Counted from the stretch's first letter, positions 1 to 9,448 are shown. The stretch is DNA of 55,939 nt from JAGQLF01 sp964635995 (GCA_964635995.1 CAZWRA010000002.1:1-55939), one strand, 5' to 3'. The notes: generated by a model not told the origin, from the letters alone. Made by a program: numbers and translations.

Positions 1-117
1 ATTTTTGATAAAATTCATTTGTCCTTATCTGGTAATTATCTATCTTTAGAGGTCAACATTCATCCTATTGCATACAACGAAAGTATTGAAAGTATGAAAA
101 ATAGCAAAAGCTTATAG
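1..117 (+). CDS. 3' end of an unidentified gene (cut by window start)
   Basis: Frame 1 is open from the first base to a TAG at 115-117, giving the last 38 residues of a protein ending in ESMKNSKSL. The alternation of hydrophobic and polar residues looks coding, but the piece is too short to assign. A GAGGAG ribosome-binding site for the next gene overlaps its stop, suggesting the two are co-transcribed. Confidence 0.5.
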   Translation: MFDKIHLSLSGNYLSLEVNIHPIAYNESIESMKNSKSL

Positions 118-124
118 AGGAGAA

Positions 125-514
125 ATGGATTTCATAGAACTATTTGAGTTACGAGGTGAAGAATATATGACTAAAAATCTTGAATCTTTAGAAGCTAAAT
201 TCGCAACAACTATTAGTACATCAGATATAAAGGCCACATGTTTAAGTGAAGTACCGGAATTAATTATTGGAAGGCAAAATACCGCGAAAGTTACAGAATT
301 ATTCAGAAATGTTTCTGAATATCAAGACATGTTCAGTCTCGTAGAAGAATTAGTTGAGGCAAAAGACATTGAACATTTATATTTTCAGAATCAGGAAACA
401 TGGGAAAAAGAGATTTTAAAAAGAGTAAAAAGTGTTTGTGACTTAACAGGTATTAGAATGTTTGCAGCGACACAATGCTTTAGTCCAGATGCAATATATA
501 TTAGTCTTACTTAA
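125..514 (+). CDS. Hypothetical protein, 129 aa
   Basis: I do not recognise the family. The start at 125 is chosen because GAGGAG (117-122) lies just upstream, one of the few clear Shine-Dalgarno sequences in the window; a second ATG 14 codons in is less likely. The protein is acidic and mostly helical, with two Cys near the C-terminus (VCDLTG and TQCFSP) and no signal peptide or membrane segment, so it is probably cytoplasmic. It follows a partial gene by 7 nt and is closed by a strong terminator before rmuC. Confidence 0.6.
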   Translation: MDFIELFELRGEEYMTKNLESLEAKFATTISTSDIKATCLSEVPELIIGRQNTAKVTELFRNVSEYQDMFSLVEELVEAKDIEHLYFQNQETWEKEILKRVKSVCDLTGIRMFAATQCFSPDAIYISLT

Positions 515-536
515 TTTTTTTTCTATTAATCTGTTA

Positions 537-568
537 AACTAGATCAATTACTTTTGATCTAGTTTTTT
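537..568 (+). terminator. Rho-independent terminator abutting the rmuC start
   Basis: An 11-bp perfect stem (AACTAGATCAA / TTGATCTAGTT) with a 6-nt loop is followed by a run of T that ends directly at the rmuC ATG (569). It terminates the upstream 129-aa gene and leaves no room for a ribosome-binding site for rmuC. Confidence 0.85.
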
Positions 569-1708
569 ATGGATCCGATTTTAATAATTGGTGCACTAAT
601 CCTCATTATCCTTGTATTTATTGCTTTTAAAGTTACAAAGAAAGAAACATCAGATGACTCCACAAAGGAGTCTCTTATTCTAATAAGACAACAAGAAGAA
701 AGATTAGAAAGAACAAGATTAGAACTTCAAGAACAGTTAGAAAAGGCAAGAAAAGAACAAGCAGAATTATTAAGAACTCAAAATGAAATTTTGAATAAAC
801 AATTTAGTGATTCAAATAAAAATATGCAACAAAACTTTCAGCTTTCACATCAATCTTTAACTGTGCAGTTAAAAGAATCAAAAAAGACAATTGAGGAATT
901 TACTAAAGAACTTACAAGTATTAAAAAAACAAATGAAAATGTAGCAGACCTTGCAAAGCAAATGGATTCATTAGAGAAAATTTTAAAGAATCCAAAACAA
1001 AGAGGTGTACTTGGAGAATATTTTCTCGAGACTACTCTTAAAAATGTTTTACCTCCTGAGAGTTTCCAAATGCAATATAAATTTCAAAACGGAGAGATAG
1101 TAGATGCTGTTGTTTTTGTTAGATATAAGATAGTTCCGATTGACTCAAAGTTTTCTCTTGAAAATTATAACCGAATTGTTCAGTTGGATGAAGGAGTAGA
1201 ACGGGAGGAGATGGAACGAGAATTTAAAAATGATTTAAAAAAGAGAATTGATGAAACTGCAAAATATATTAGACCTGAAGAAGGAACAATGGAATTTGCA
1301 TTTATGTTTATTCCAAGTGAAGGAATTTATTATGATCTTTTAGTTAATAAAGTTGGAGCTATTAAAGTAAATACAAGAGATTTAATTTCTTATGCATTTT
1401 CAGAAAAGAATGTAATTATTGTTTCTCCAACATCATTCCTAGCTTACCTACAAACAGTTCTTCAAGGTTTACGAATGTTAAAAATTGAAGAGTCAGCACT
1501 ACAAATTAAAGAAAATGTTTCTAGATTAGCAAAACATATTAAAGCTTATGACGAGTATTTTATGAAAGTTGGAAAACATTTAGGAACAACTGTAAATGCA
1601 TATAATGCTGCGAATAAAGAACTTGGAAAAATTGGTAAAGATGTAATGAAAATAAGTGGAGATTCTTTAGAACTTACAAGTGAAGAAGTTAATGAGGAAA
1701 TAGTATGA
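569..1708 (+). CDS. rmuC: RmuC family DNA recombination protein
   Basis: RmuC proteins are membrane-anchored, nuclease-fold proteins that limit inversions and rearrangements at repeats. The 379-aa product has an N-terminal membrane helix (about residues 3-20), a long charged coiled coil (about 30-135) and the conserved core beginning at NPKQRGVLGEYFLE, followed by VPIDSKFSLENYNRI, the hallmark DSKF region. Length is typical. The start is supported by the membrane helix starting directly after it. There is no Shine-Dalgarno sequence and a terminator touches the ATG, so translation is either leaderless or from readthrough. Its TGA overlaps the next ATG (ATGA), pointing to translational coupling. 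Confidence 0.9.
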   Translation: MDPILIIGALILIILVFIAFKVTKKETSDDSTKESLILIRQQEERLERTRLELQEQLEKARKEQAELLRTQNEILNKQFSDSNKNMQQNFQLSHQSLTVQLKESKKTIEEFTKELTSIKKTNENVADLAKQMDSLEKILKNPKQRGVLGEYFLETTLKNVLPPESFQMQYKFQNGEIVDAVVFVRYKIVPIDSKFSLENYNRIVQLDEGVEREEMEREFKNDLKKRIDETAKYIRPEEGTMEFAFMFIPSEGIYYDLLVNKVGAIKVNTRDLISYAFSEKNVIIVSPTSFLAYLQTVLQGLRMLKIEESALQIKENVSRLAKHIKAYDEYFMKVGKHLGTTVNAYNAANKELGKIGKDVMKISGDSLELTSEEVNEEIV

Positions 1709-2256
1709 GTAAAATAATTAATTTAGATGGTGAAGAAGTAGTTGAAGACTCAGCATTTACACTTCAACGAGAAGATATACCAAAAACATTTTTTGAAGGA
1801 TATAAAAATTTTCTTCAGTCATTACATGATTCAACTGATGTGACCTTACAACAAATGTATTTATACTTCGTAAACGGAGGTATTAACCCAGAAAAACTAA
1901 TGCAGTACCATCAATCAGAGTTTCACGAAGGTTTAGGAGACAGTGCTTCAATATGCTTTGCGTTAGGTAAGTTTAAAAATGAAGATTTAAGTCTGACAGA
2001 AGTTCTGAGTCAAATAAATGATGACTTTATGGATTTGGTTTGGGTAGGAATCCAAACAATTAGTCAGGGTAGGCAAATATTAAGTGTTGTAAGTGAAGAT
2101 ACTGTCTTAAGGTCTGGAAGGGATCCAATTCAATTTGCTAAAAGAATAATGAGATGTTTAATTATTTATGATCATGAAAAAAAAGAAGAAGCAAATAGAG
2201 CAAGAGAAAAAAATATACAAATAGAACAACTTTATTTAAAAAAAACTGAACATTAA
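1705..2256 (+). CDS. Hypothetical protein, 183 aa, coupled to rmuC
   Basis: Family not recognised. The start overlaps the rmuC stop by 4 nt (ATGA), so it is almost certainly co-translated with rmuC. The protein is acidic and largely helical, without signal peptide or membrane segments, and ends in a Lys/Glu-rich helix (about residues 155-183) resembling a short coiled coil. Nothing suggests catalysis. The P-loop kinase gene begins 2 nt after its TAA, so rmuC, this gene and the kinase probably form one operon. Confidence 0.65.
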   Translation: MSKIINLDGEEVVEDSAFTLQREDIPKTFFEGYKNFLQSLHDSTDVTLQQMYLYFVNGGINPEKLMQYHQSEFHEGLGDSASICFALGKFKNEDLSLTEVLSQINDDFMDLVWVGIQTISQGRQILSVVSEDTVLRSGRDPIQFAKRIMRCLIIYDHEKKEEANRAREKNIQIEQLYLKKTEH

Positions 2257-2257
2257 T

Positions 2258-2869
2258 ATGAAAAAAGTAATAGTTATTAATGGTCCTGGTACTAGTGGAA
2301 AAGGTACCTTTATTAGAACAATAAGAGCAATGTTATCTCAAGCTGGAATTCCAGTTTATAGTTTTAGCTCGATTTTCCCTATAAAACATGATATGGTTAC
2401 TAAAGGTGAGTGGGATGAAAAATATAAAGATGAAGATTCAAGAAATTTGATGATTTCAAGAAAAGCAGAAATGATTGCTCAAGGAGATATTCCCTTAAGA
2501 TATTTAATTGACAGTATTAAGTCTCAGGAAGGAGGGGTATTTTTTGTTCATATTAGAGAGAAAGATGAAATAGAAAAATTTATTGAAACAGCAGAAGTTG
2601 AGCTTGGAATAAAACCATTAACAATGCATTATGATCGAGAAGGTAAAGAAGTTATAAACACAACTGCTGAAAACGGAACTAGAGAATTCACAAACTATGA
2701 TTATGACATTGTTGTTACTGATGGGCTGAGTTCTGTTCGCGAAGCAGCTGTTAAATTTGTTAGAGAAATTGTTATTGAAAATTTTAGAGAAGAGGTAAAT
2801 GATGAATTAATTTTACAGCCTGAAATGCATTTTGAATTTGATGATGAATTAAAAGCAGGTTACGCCTGA
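2258..2869 (+). CDS. P-loop nucleotide kinase-like protein
   Basis: The N-terminus carries a Walker A loop (INGPGTSGKGT, about residues 7-17) after a hydrophobic strand, as in adenylate and cytidylate kinases, so it probably phosphorylates a nucleotide or small metabolite. Later strands fit the fold (GGVFFVHIRE near 88-97 and YDYDIVVTDG near 148-157). I cannot name the substrate. At 203 aa it is the size of a single-domain kinase. It is the last gene of the rmuC operon, and its 3' end overlaps the convergent tag gene by 10 nt. Confidence 0.7.
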   Translation: MKKVIVINGPGTSGKGTFIRTIRAMLSQAGIPVYSFSSIFPIKHDMVTKGEWDEKYKDEDSRNLMISRKAEMIAQGDIPLRYLIDSIKSQEGGVFFVHIREKDEIEKFIETAEVELGIKPLTMHYDREGKEVINTTAENGTREFTNYDYDIVVTDGLSSVREAAVKFVREIVIENFREEVNDELILQPEMHFEFDDELKAGYA

Positions 2870-3426
2870 ACTTCTTTATACCTAAAACATTTCATTTCAT
2901 GATCATTTACTAATCCGCATGCTTGCATGTGCGCATAAATAATTGTACTTCCAACAAAACTAAACCCTCGCTTCTTTAGATCTTTACTTAATGCATCAGA
3001 TTCTTTTGAAGTTGCTGGAATGTCTTTTATAGTTTTTCTCTTACTATCAATTGGCTTGTTACCTACAAATTGCCAGATATATTTATCGAAACTACCGAAC
3101 TCTTTTTGAACCTCTAGAAAACATTTAGCATTATTAATAGCAGATTTTATTTTTAATTTATTTCGAATAATTCCTGGATCATTAACTAAACGTTCAAAAT
3201 CTTTGTCATTAAATTTAGAAACTTTTTTAGGATCAAAATTTGCGAATGCTTTTCTATAACCTTCTCTTCTTTTTAGAATAGTTGACCAGCTTAATCCTGC
3301 TTGAGCTCCCTCTAAAATTAAAAACTCAAAATGAGTATTAACATCATGAACAGGAGTTCCCCACTCTTTATCGTGATAGTCAAAAAATAACTCGTTTCCT
3401 GAAGCCCACTGACATCTATATTTCAT
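2860..3426 (-). CDS. tag: DNA-3-methyladenine glycosylase I
   Basis: Tag removes 3-methyladenine from alkylated DNA and starts base-excision repair. The 188-aa product matches the family throughout: RCQWAS at the N-terminus, FFDYHDKEWG, the LILEGAQAGLSWSTIL helix-hairpin region and SFVGSTIIYAHMQACGLVNDH near the end. The four zinc ligands are visible as C5, H18, H176 and C180. Length is normal. Its ATG overlaps the stop of the upstream deoxyribosyltransferase-like gene by 4 nt, so the pair is probably translationally coupled. Confidence 0.95.
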   Translation of the reverse strand: MKYRCQWASGNELFFDYHDKEWGTPVHDVNTHFEFLILEGAQAGLSWSTILKRREGYRKAFANFDPKKVSKFNDKDFERLVNDPGIIRNKLKIKSAINNAKCFLEVQKEFGSFDKYIWQFVGNKPIDSKRKTIKDIPATSKESDALSKDLKKRGFSFVGSTIIYAHMQACGLVNDHEMKCFRYKEVQA

Positions 3427-4022
3427 CTTTTTAAATAATTATCATAATTATTATCTTCGTTTATTAGTTTTCTTAAAGCTTTTCGAATTAGTTTCGTTCT
3501 ACTCTCTCCGTAATTAAATTGTGCCCAGTCTAAATAATTTCTTTCAACATCATTAATAATTAGGTGAAAACGATTTTTCTTATTAGCTTGAGAATACTTT
3601 TTAATAAACTTATTAATTATATCTTTAAAATTTTTCAAGTTATATTCATAAAACTCAAGATAGTTAGAATCAACCCCTTGAATAAAATTTTTCTTAAAAT
3701 GTCGATGTTTTGGTTTAGACCATAAAACTAAAGTAGGCTTTTGTCTTTGTAGCGCTACTGTTATCTGATGTCCAGTACTAAAGTTAGAGACTGTATCTTC
3801 AACAATAACTAAATCAGCTTCAGCAATTGCATTCATACATTCCTTATAAATTTCTTTTATACCAGTAATTTCAACCTGATTTGTATCGACTCTATAATCC
3901 GCTCTTGGAAGCCAATCTCTAGTCAGAATATGTCCACTCTCAATTAAATGCTTTCTTATTGCAAAGTAATACTTCTTATATTTTAGAAATTCAGCTGTTG
4001 AGGAAGTAAAATAAATTTTCAT
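3423..4022 (-). CDS. Nucleoside 2-deoxyribosyltransferase-like protein with C-terminal RHH-like segment
   Basis: The N-terminal 130 residues (MKIYFTSST at the start, then EADLVIVEDTVSNFSTGHQI and KPTLVLWS) look like the Rossmann-type nucleoside 2-deoxyribosyltransferase/YtoQ-like fold. The last 45 residues (RFHLIINDVERNYLDWAQ, then SRTKLIRKALRKLI) look like a ribbon-helix-helix or similar small helical module. Substrate is unknown. It overlaps tag by 4 nt, hinting at damaged-nucleotide handling. A TAATAT box 6 nt before the ATG (4029-4034) would give a leaderless transcript. Confidence 0.6.
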   Translation of the reverse strand: MKIYFTSSTAEFLKYKKYYFAIRKHLIESGHILTRDWLPRADYRVDTNQVEITGIKEIYKECMNAIAEADLVIVEDTVSNFSTGHQITVALQRQKPTLVLWSKPKHRHFKKNFIQGVDSNYLEFYEYNLKNFKDIINKFIKKYSQANKKNRFHLIINDVERNYLDWAQFNYGESRTKLIRKALRKLINEDNNYDNYLKR

Positions 4023-4115
4023 AAGCAGATATTAATTCATGCATAAAAATGTGCAATATGTGCATATGAAATTTTCTTTATGTTAATTATAATAAAAACA
4101 ATTATTAATAAAAAA

Positions 4116-4644
4116 ATGAAAATAACTATAGCTTCAAAAAACCCAGTTAAAATTGAAACGACTAAACTAGGTTTCGAAAAAATGTTTAAAAGTAATGATT
4201 TTAGTTTTGAAGGGGGTATCTGTTCCTTCTAACGTTTCAGATCAACCTATGAGTAGCGAAGAAACTCTAACAGGCGCTGAAAATAGAGCTAAGAATGCTA
4301 AGACAGAAGCTCCTGAATCTGATTATTGGGTTGGTATTGAAGGAGGAATTGAGAAAATAGATGGATTTTTAAGAGCTTTTGCATGGGTTGTTGTAATAGA
4401 TAAAAAAGATTATGTAAGTAGAAGCAGAACAGCAGAGTTTACACTTCCTAAGAAAGTTGCGGATTTAATTGAGGAAGGATACGAATTAGGCGATGCTGAT
4501 GATATTGTTTTTAAAAGGTCTAATTCAAAACAAGAAATTGGATCAGTTGGAATTTTAACTCATGATGTTCTAACAAGAACAAGTTTCTATGAGCCAGCAG
4601 TTATATTAGCTCTTATCCCTTTTGTTAATCCCGATTTATATTAA
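4116..4644 (+). pseudogene. YjjX-type inosine/xanthosine triphosphatase, frameshifted
   Basis: The family hydrolyses non-canonical purine NTPs (ITP/XTP). Reading from ATG 4116 gives the typical start MKITIASKNPVKIETTKLGF; from about 4210 the +1 frame continues with the typical VSVPSNVSDQPMS, then ETLTGAENRAKNA and YWVGIEGGI. The switch falls in a run of five G (4212-4216), and four G would restore one ORF of about 175 aa, the family size. In the ATG frame translation stops 25 nt after the run. This is a recent one-base lesion, a consensus error or a slippage site. Overlaps the convergent 567-aa gene by 4 nt. Confidence 0.85.
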
Positions 4645-6344
4645 GCTTCTCTTTTTAATTTAATCTTAATCATTGCGTATTGAACTGAAGCTCTTAATGC
4701 AGTTAAATCATGTAGTACTCTTTCTATGATTTCATCTGCGAGTGAGCTTTTTTCAGCAATAACTTCTATCGAGGCAGTACTTTGAGTTCTCTCAACTCTT
4801 TGAACTCTATACTGAATGTTTTCAATATCTTCTGAAATTGTTTCAACACCTTCATCTCTTACTTTTCCTCTAACAATTTGCCAATTAACCTCATCATCAT
4901 TTGCTGTTTTAAAATCTGGAATAACTCTATAAACTTTTTTATCTTCTCTCTTAAGAGCTGTTAAAAATAGAGAAGCAAATCTTGCAAAATGAGCATCAAA
5001 TTCAGCCTGCCATCCAGATACTTCACTTCCATTATTTAATACTCCTAGTTCTGTTAAAGTAGACATAGCTTCTTCTCTTAATCTTTTTAATCCTGCTCTT
5101 CTTTCAGCTGGGTCATCTGTTAGAATTTGATTTATAAAATCATTATTAAATCCATCAATAATATTTCTTGTTCTTCCAATAATTGATTCAAAAATTCTAC
5201 TTATACCATCAAAATAATCTTCTACACTGACGTTTGCTTTCAATGCAGTTTGTTCAATTTGTCTTAACCACTCTCTTAAATCATCAACTCTTCTATTTAA
5301 TACTTGTTCAATATCTACAGCATGGGGTTTAAGTCCAATCGTATCTTCAAGTGGACTTATTTCTATAAATGCTCTTACACTTCCATCAGGAGCTGTATAA
5401 AGACTAATCATCTCTGGAGAAAAATATCCAATTTCAAATCCAGCTCTGTCTAGATCAGCTATTGTATTCAGTACTAATTCTAAATGATCTAAATCCATTC
5501 CAAGTTCAAGAAAATCGTCCTTTCTTCGAATGCCTCTAGAAATTAAACTCATTATTGTCATTTCTCCAGTTTCAGAAAGAACAGAAATCGGCATAATTCC
5601 ATAAGTTGAAAATCCTGCTTCTGTTAATCCTACAGCGGTAGATACAAATTCTCTTACAATATCTTGATTCATTCTAATAAATTCGAATTCAAGAGGAATA
5701 GTTACAACTCCGCTTCTTAAATCTGTAATTTCAGCTGCAGTTAATTCATGTGATGGTGTTCCTTTTACAACAACAAGATAATCATTTAATAAAACTCCAG
5801 CGCTGGCATCATTAATAGCATTCAATGCTCTTCTAACAATTTTTTGATTATCTGTTAATCCAGCCTCATCTACAAATCTTTGCATTTTTTCTGTACTTGA
5901 TAGAGGTCTATCTAAAGCTTCTCTTATTAAATGACTTACTGGACTTCCAACAATTAAATGTCTTCGAACTGTTTCAGAGATTTGATTTGATCCAATTGCA
6001 TTAGGTACATCTCTAATAATGGTATCAATCTCTGCATCTGCTAAATCAACTTTTAAAACAACTCTAGCGTTTCCATGACTGAATCCATCCTGAAGATCTA
6101 CATCTCTTAGCTCTATTCTTACATATCTAGCTATCTTTCCAAAAGATTGTTCAATGATCTGGGCAATAGGAACTACAACATCTCTTAATTGAGGAAATTC
6201 TTCTAAAACATCTCTAGTAACTTTTGAGCCTTCAACTGTTATTGAAACTTGTCCAATATTGTAAGTAGAATCAGGAGAATTAAATATTACTTCAAGAGGA
6301 TTATTATCCTCAGGAATTAAGTCTAAACCTTGATCGTCAGCCAT
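4641..6344 (-). CDS. Large acidic protein of unknown function, 567 aa
   Basis: I do not recognise a family. The protein begins MADDQGLDLIPEDNNPLEV, lacks signal peptide and membrane segments, and alternates beta-rich stretches with amphipathic helices; residues about 375-560 are mainly helical. No nucleotide-binding or metal motif is evident. A TATAAT box lies 25 nt upstream (6370-6375). The neighbouring 186-aa unknown gene is on the same strand 51 nt upstream with its own promoter-like box, so they may form a lineage-specific pair. Confidence 0.6.
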   Translation of the reverse strand: MADDQGLDLIPEDNNPLEVIFNSPDSTYNIGQVSITVEGSKVTRDVLEEFPQLRDVVVPIAQIIEQSFGKIARYVRIELRDVDLQDGFSHGNARVVLKVDLADAEIDTIIRDVPNAIGSNQISETVRRHLIVGSPVSHLIREALDRPLSSTEKMQRFVDEAGLTDNQKIVRRALNAINDASAGVLLNDYLVVVKGTPSHELTAAEITDLRSGVVTIPLEFEFIRMNQDIVREFVSTAVGLTEAGFSTYGIMPISVLSETGEMTIMSLISRGIRRKDDFLELGMDLDHLELVLNTIADLDRAGFEIGYFSPEMISLYTAPDGSVRAFIEISPLEDTIGLKPHAVDIEQVLNRRVDDLREWLRQIEQTALKANVSVEDYFDGISRIFESIIGRTRNIIDGFNNDFINQILTDDPAERRAGLKRLREEAMSTLTELGVLNNGSEVSGWQAEFDAHFARFASLFLTALKREDKKVYRVIPDFKTANDDEVNWQIVRGKVRDEGVETISEDIENIQYRVQRVERTQSTASIEVIAEKSSLADEIIERVLHDLTALRASVQYAMIKIKLKREA

Positions 6345-6395
6345 AATTAAAAATCTTAAAAATTATGGGATTATACACACTGAAGTAAGTTTTAG

Positions 6396-6956
6396 CTAGT
6401 TTTCTTCGAAAGTTGTATAAGTTCTAATAAATCTAGAACTGTCGATTGAGGTGTTAGGTCCGTCGTAATGACTACCTGTAGGGTTTAAAATAATTACTCC
6501 AGGATTTCCAGAATCTAGAATACCAGTAGCTACTAAACCAGAGAAACTTTTTATTGTATTAACATTAATCCCATTTGGTGCTTCCCAATTAATTCGTACT
6601 CCACCGACTCGTTCAGTGCCTTTTAAAACTAATCCTTGTGCCTCTTTAAAACCAGCATTATTGTTAAAGGCAAATACAGCAGTTTTATTTTCAGGATCAA
6701 AAACAGGGTTTACAACTTGAATATTAATTCCTTCAGCTTTAAATCCGTCAATAAGACTTTGAAATTCATCAATACAAATATCTGAAGGAAGGGCTTCAAC
6801 CGGAACTTCTATTCCTCTAACATAGAAAATATTGCCTACAGATAAAACACGATCATCACCAGCTTCTCTTGTTATTCCGAATTTTGCTGCTTTAGCGACT
6901 TCTTGCCCAACTTCTGCTGAAGTAGTCGGTTCAGCTTGAATAATATTAAATGCCAT
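6396..6956 (-). CDS. Hypothetical protein, 186 aa
   Basis: Unrecognised. The N-terminal third contains KFGITREAGDDRVLSVGN; the remainder is Gly/Asn-rich and probably beta-structured, ending in DSSRFIRTYTTFEEN. No export signal is visible. A TATAAT box ends 5 nt before the ATG (6962-6967), so its mRNA is probably leaderless or nearly so. It lies between clpC and the 567-aa gene on the same strand, only 17 nt after clpC. Confidence 0.55.
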   Translation of the reverse strand: MAFNIIQAEPTTSAEVGQEVAKAAKFGITREAGDDRVLSVGNIFYVRGIEVPVEALPSDICIDEFQSLIDGFKAEGINIQVVNPVFDPENKTAVFAFNNNAGFKEAQGLVLKGTERVGGVRINWEAPNGINVNTIKSFSGLVATGILDSGNPGVIILNPTGSHYDGPNTSIDSSRFIRTYTTFEEN

Positions 6957-6973
6957 ATGAAATTATAACATTA

Positions 6974-9448
6974 TTAGATCTTGTTAACTTTATAGGTACT
7001 ATCAACAAAATCAATTTGAATTTTATTTCCTGAATTTATTTCATTTCTTAAAATTTTCTCACTCAACATATTCTCTATTTCTCGAGCAACAGCTCGCTTT
7101 ATTGGTCTGGCTCCGAATTTTGGATCAAAACTTGTTCTTGCTAATTCATTTACAACTTTATCAGTAAACTCTGCTTCTATATCTTGCTCAGATAAATGTT
7201 GAATCGTTTTATTAAGTTCTAGTTTAACTATATTTCGTATCTCGTCAGGGGATAGAGCTTTGAACATAATAATTTCATCTAATCTATTTAAAAACTCAGG
7301 TCTAAAGTTCTTATTAAGAAGGGACATAACTTGAGATCTTAATTCATCCCAGCTAGGAACATTATCTTTTGCTTCTTTTAGTTTTACTAAAGTATCCTCA
7401 TCATCAGGTTTAAGAGCATCTAGCATTTTTGAGACTTGATCAGCACTCATTGTCGCCAATATTAATTCAGAACCAATATTACTTGTAGCAATAATAATTG
7501 TGTTTTTAAAATCAACTACTCTCCCCTTTCCATCAGTTAGTTTTCCATCATCTAAAACTTGAAGGAGAATATTAAATACATCAGGATGAGCTTTTTCAAT
7601 TTCATCTAATAAAATTACACTATAAGGTTTTCTTCGAACTTTTTCAGTTAACTGACCTCCCTCTTCGTAACCTACATAACCTGGAGGTGAACCAATTAAT
7701 CTAGTTACAGCAAATTTTTCCATGTATTCACTCATATCTATTCTAATCATCGCATCTTCATCACCAAACATTTCTTCACTCAAAGCTTTTGCAAGTTCAG
7801 TTTTTCCAACTCCTGTTGGACCTAAAAAAATAAAACTTGCTATCGGTCTGTTCGGATCTTTAAGTCCTGTTCTTGATCTTTTAATAGCTTGAGAAACGAG
7901 TTTTACTGCTTCATTTTGTCCAATTATCCTTTCATGAAGTCTTTCCTCTAAAAGAATTAGATTTTCTTTTTCTTCAGGATTTAAATCAGTTACAGGAACT
8001 CCTGTTATATTAGAAATAACTTGCTGAATATCTTTTACTGTAACTTCAGGATTTCCTGTACCTCTCTCTTTCATCCACTCTGTTTCAATAGGTTTTAGAT
8101 CTTCTTTTTTTTGTTCTATTTTTACTTTTACTTCTGAGGCTTCTTTATGCTGAGAGGCTCTTGTTAATGCTTCTCTTTCTGCTTCAAGCTTTTGGATTTC
8201 GTTTTTTATTTTTAACATTTCTGTAGGCTCACTAGAAAAATTTAATCTTACTTTACTTGCAGCTTCATCTAAAACATCTATCGCTTTATCAGGAAGAAAT
8301 CTATTTTTTATATATCTGGCAGATAATTTTGTTGCAGCTTCTAATGCTTCTTCGTTAATTTTTAATTTATGGTGAGCTTCATATCTTTCTTTAATTCCTT
8401 TTAATATCTCAAAACTTTGTTCAATACTTGGTTCTTCTACAAGAACAGGTTGAAATCTTCGCTCTAATGCAGCATCTTTTTCTATATATTTTTGATACTC
8501 TGTTAATGTTGTTGCTCCTATTACTTGAAGTTCACCTCTAGCTAATGGAGGTTTTATAATATTAGAAAAATCTAATTCTCCCTGCTGTGCACCAGAACCA
8601 ACAATTGTATGTAGCTCATCAATAAATAAAATTACTTCTCGTCCAGCTTTTTCTAATTCATCTATTAATTTTTTAGCTCTTTCTTCAAATTCTCCTCGAA
8701 ATTTTGAACCTGCAACCAGACCTGTTAGATCTAAAGCTTTAACACTTTTGCCTTTTAAGATTTCAGGAACCTGTCCATTAATAATTCTATGAGCTAGTCC
8801 TTCAGCTATTGCAGTTTTCCCAACACCAGGTTCTCCGATTAAGACAGGATTATTTTTCTTTCTCCGAGCTAATATTTCAATTACTCTAGTAATTTCTTTA
8901 TCTCTTCCAATTACAGGATCAATTTTATTCTCAGAAGCTAAAACTGTTAGATCTCTTGTAAACTCATCTAAAGTCGGTGTATCTGCATTTGTACCTACGT
9001 TTCTGCCTTCAGCATCTCCTTCTCCAACAACTTTAATTATGGCTTGCCTTGCTTGTGAATGAGTAACTGCATATTTCTTTAGTATTTGAGCTGCAATTCC
9101 TTCCCCCTCTACTATCAAACCAAGAAAGATATGCTCAGTTCCAATATAATTATGATTTAATTCTAGTGATTCAGAGTATGCTAATTGAATTGCGCTTGTT
9201 GATCTAGGAGTGAAATTAGGCATTGTATCTATTCCTCCATCCACCATTTGTTTTTCTAGAAGTTCAAGCAGCTCTTCAGTTTTAATTCCAAGTTCTTTAT
9301 ATACTCTCTTCATTACAATTTCATCTTTTGTAATTCCGAAAAGTAGGTGTTCAGTATCTACAGCTCTTTGATGTTTTTCTTTAGCTTTATTAACTGCATT
9401 TGAAAGTGCATCCTGGGTTCTTTTTGAAAATAAATCTGAAATATTCAT
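6974..9448 (-). CDS. clpC: ClpC-type AAA+ ATPase
   Basis: A Hsp100 unfoldase. In order: Clp N-terminal double repeat (about 1-145), AAA-1 with GEPGVGKTA (about 204-212) and VILFIDELHT, a short ClpC-type middle coiled coil (about 405-460, much shorter than in ClpB), AAA-2 with GPTGVGKTE (about 541-549), VILLDEIEKAHPD and NFRPEFLNRLDE, then the D2-small domain ending in the GARPIKRAV region. Length 824 aa is normal. The segment after ATSNIGSEL, where ClpC carries the Gly-Phe tripeptide that docks ClpP, has no such motif and is longer than usual. A CIRCE-like operator 55 bp upstream suggests HrcA heat-shock control. Confidence 0.95.
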   Translation of the reverse strand: MNISDLFSKRTQDALSNAVNKAKEKHQRAVDTEHLLFGITKDEIVMKRVYKELGIKTEELLELLEKQMVDGGIDTMPNFTPRSTSAIQLAYSESLELNHNYIGTEHIFLGLIVEGEGIAAQILKKYAVTHSQARQAIIKVVGEGDAEGRNVGTNADTPTLDEFTRDLTVLASENKIDPVIGRDKEITRVIEILARRKKNNPVLIGEPGVGKTAIAEGLAHRIINGQVPEILKGKSVKALDLTGLVAGSKFRGEFEERAKKLIDELEKAGREVILFIDELHTIVGSGAQQGELDFSNIIKPPLARGELQVIGATTLTEYQKYIEKDAALERRFQPVLVEEPSIEQSFEILKGIKERYEAHHKLKINEEALEAATKLSARYIKNRFLPDKAIDVLDEAASKVRLNFSSEPTEMLKIKNEIQKLEAEREALTRASQHKEASEVKVKIEQKKEDLKPIETEWMKERGTGNPEVTVKDIQQVISNITGVPVTDLNPEEKENLILLEERLHERIIGQNEAVKLVSQAIKRSRTGLKDPNRPIASFIFLGPTGVGKTELAKALSEEMFGDEDAMIRIDMSEYMEKFAVTRLIGSPPGYVGYEEGGQLTEKVRRKPYSVILLDEIEKAHPDVFNILLQVLDDGKLTDGKGRVVDFKNTIIIATSNIGSELILATMSADQVSKMLDALKPDDEDTLVKLKEAKDNVPSWDELRSQVMSLLNKNFRPEFLNRLDEIIMFKALSPDEIRNIVKLELNKTIQHLSEQDIEAEFTDKVVNELARTSFDPKFGARPIKRAVAREIENMLSEKILRNEINSGNKIQIDFVDSTYKVNKI

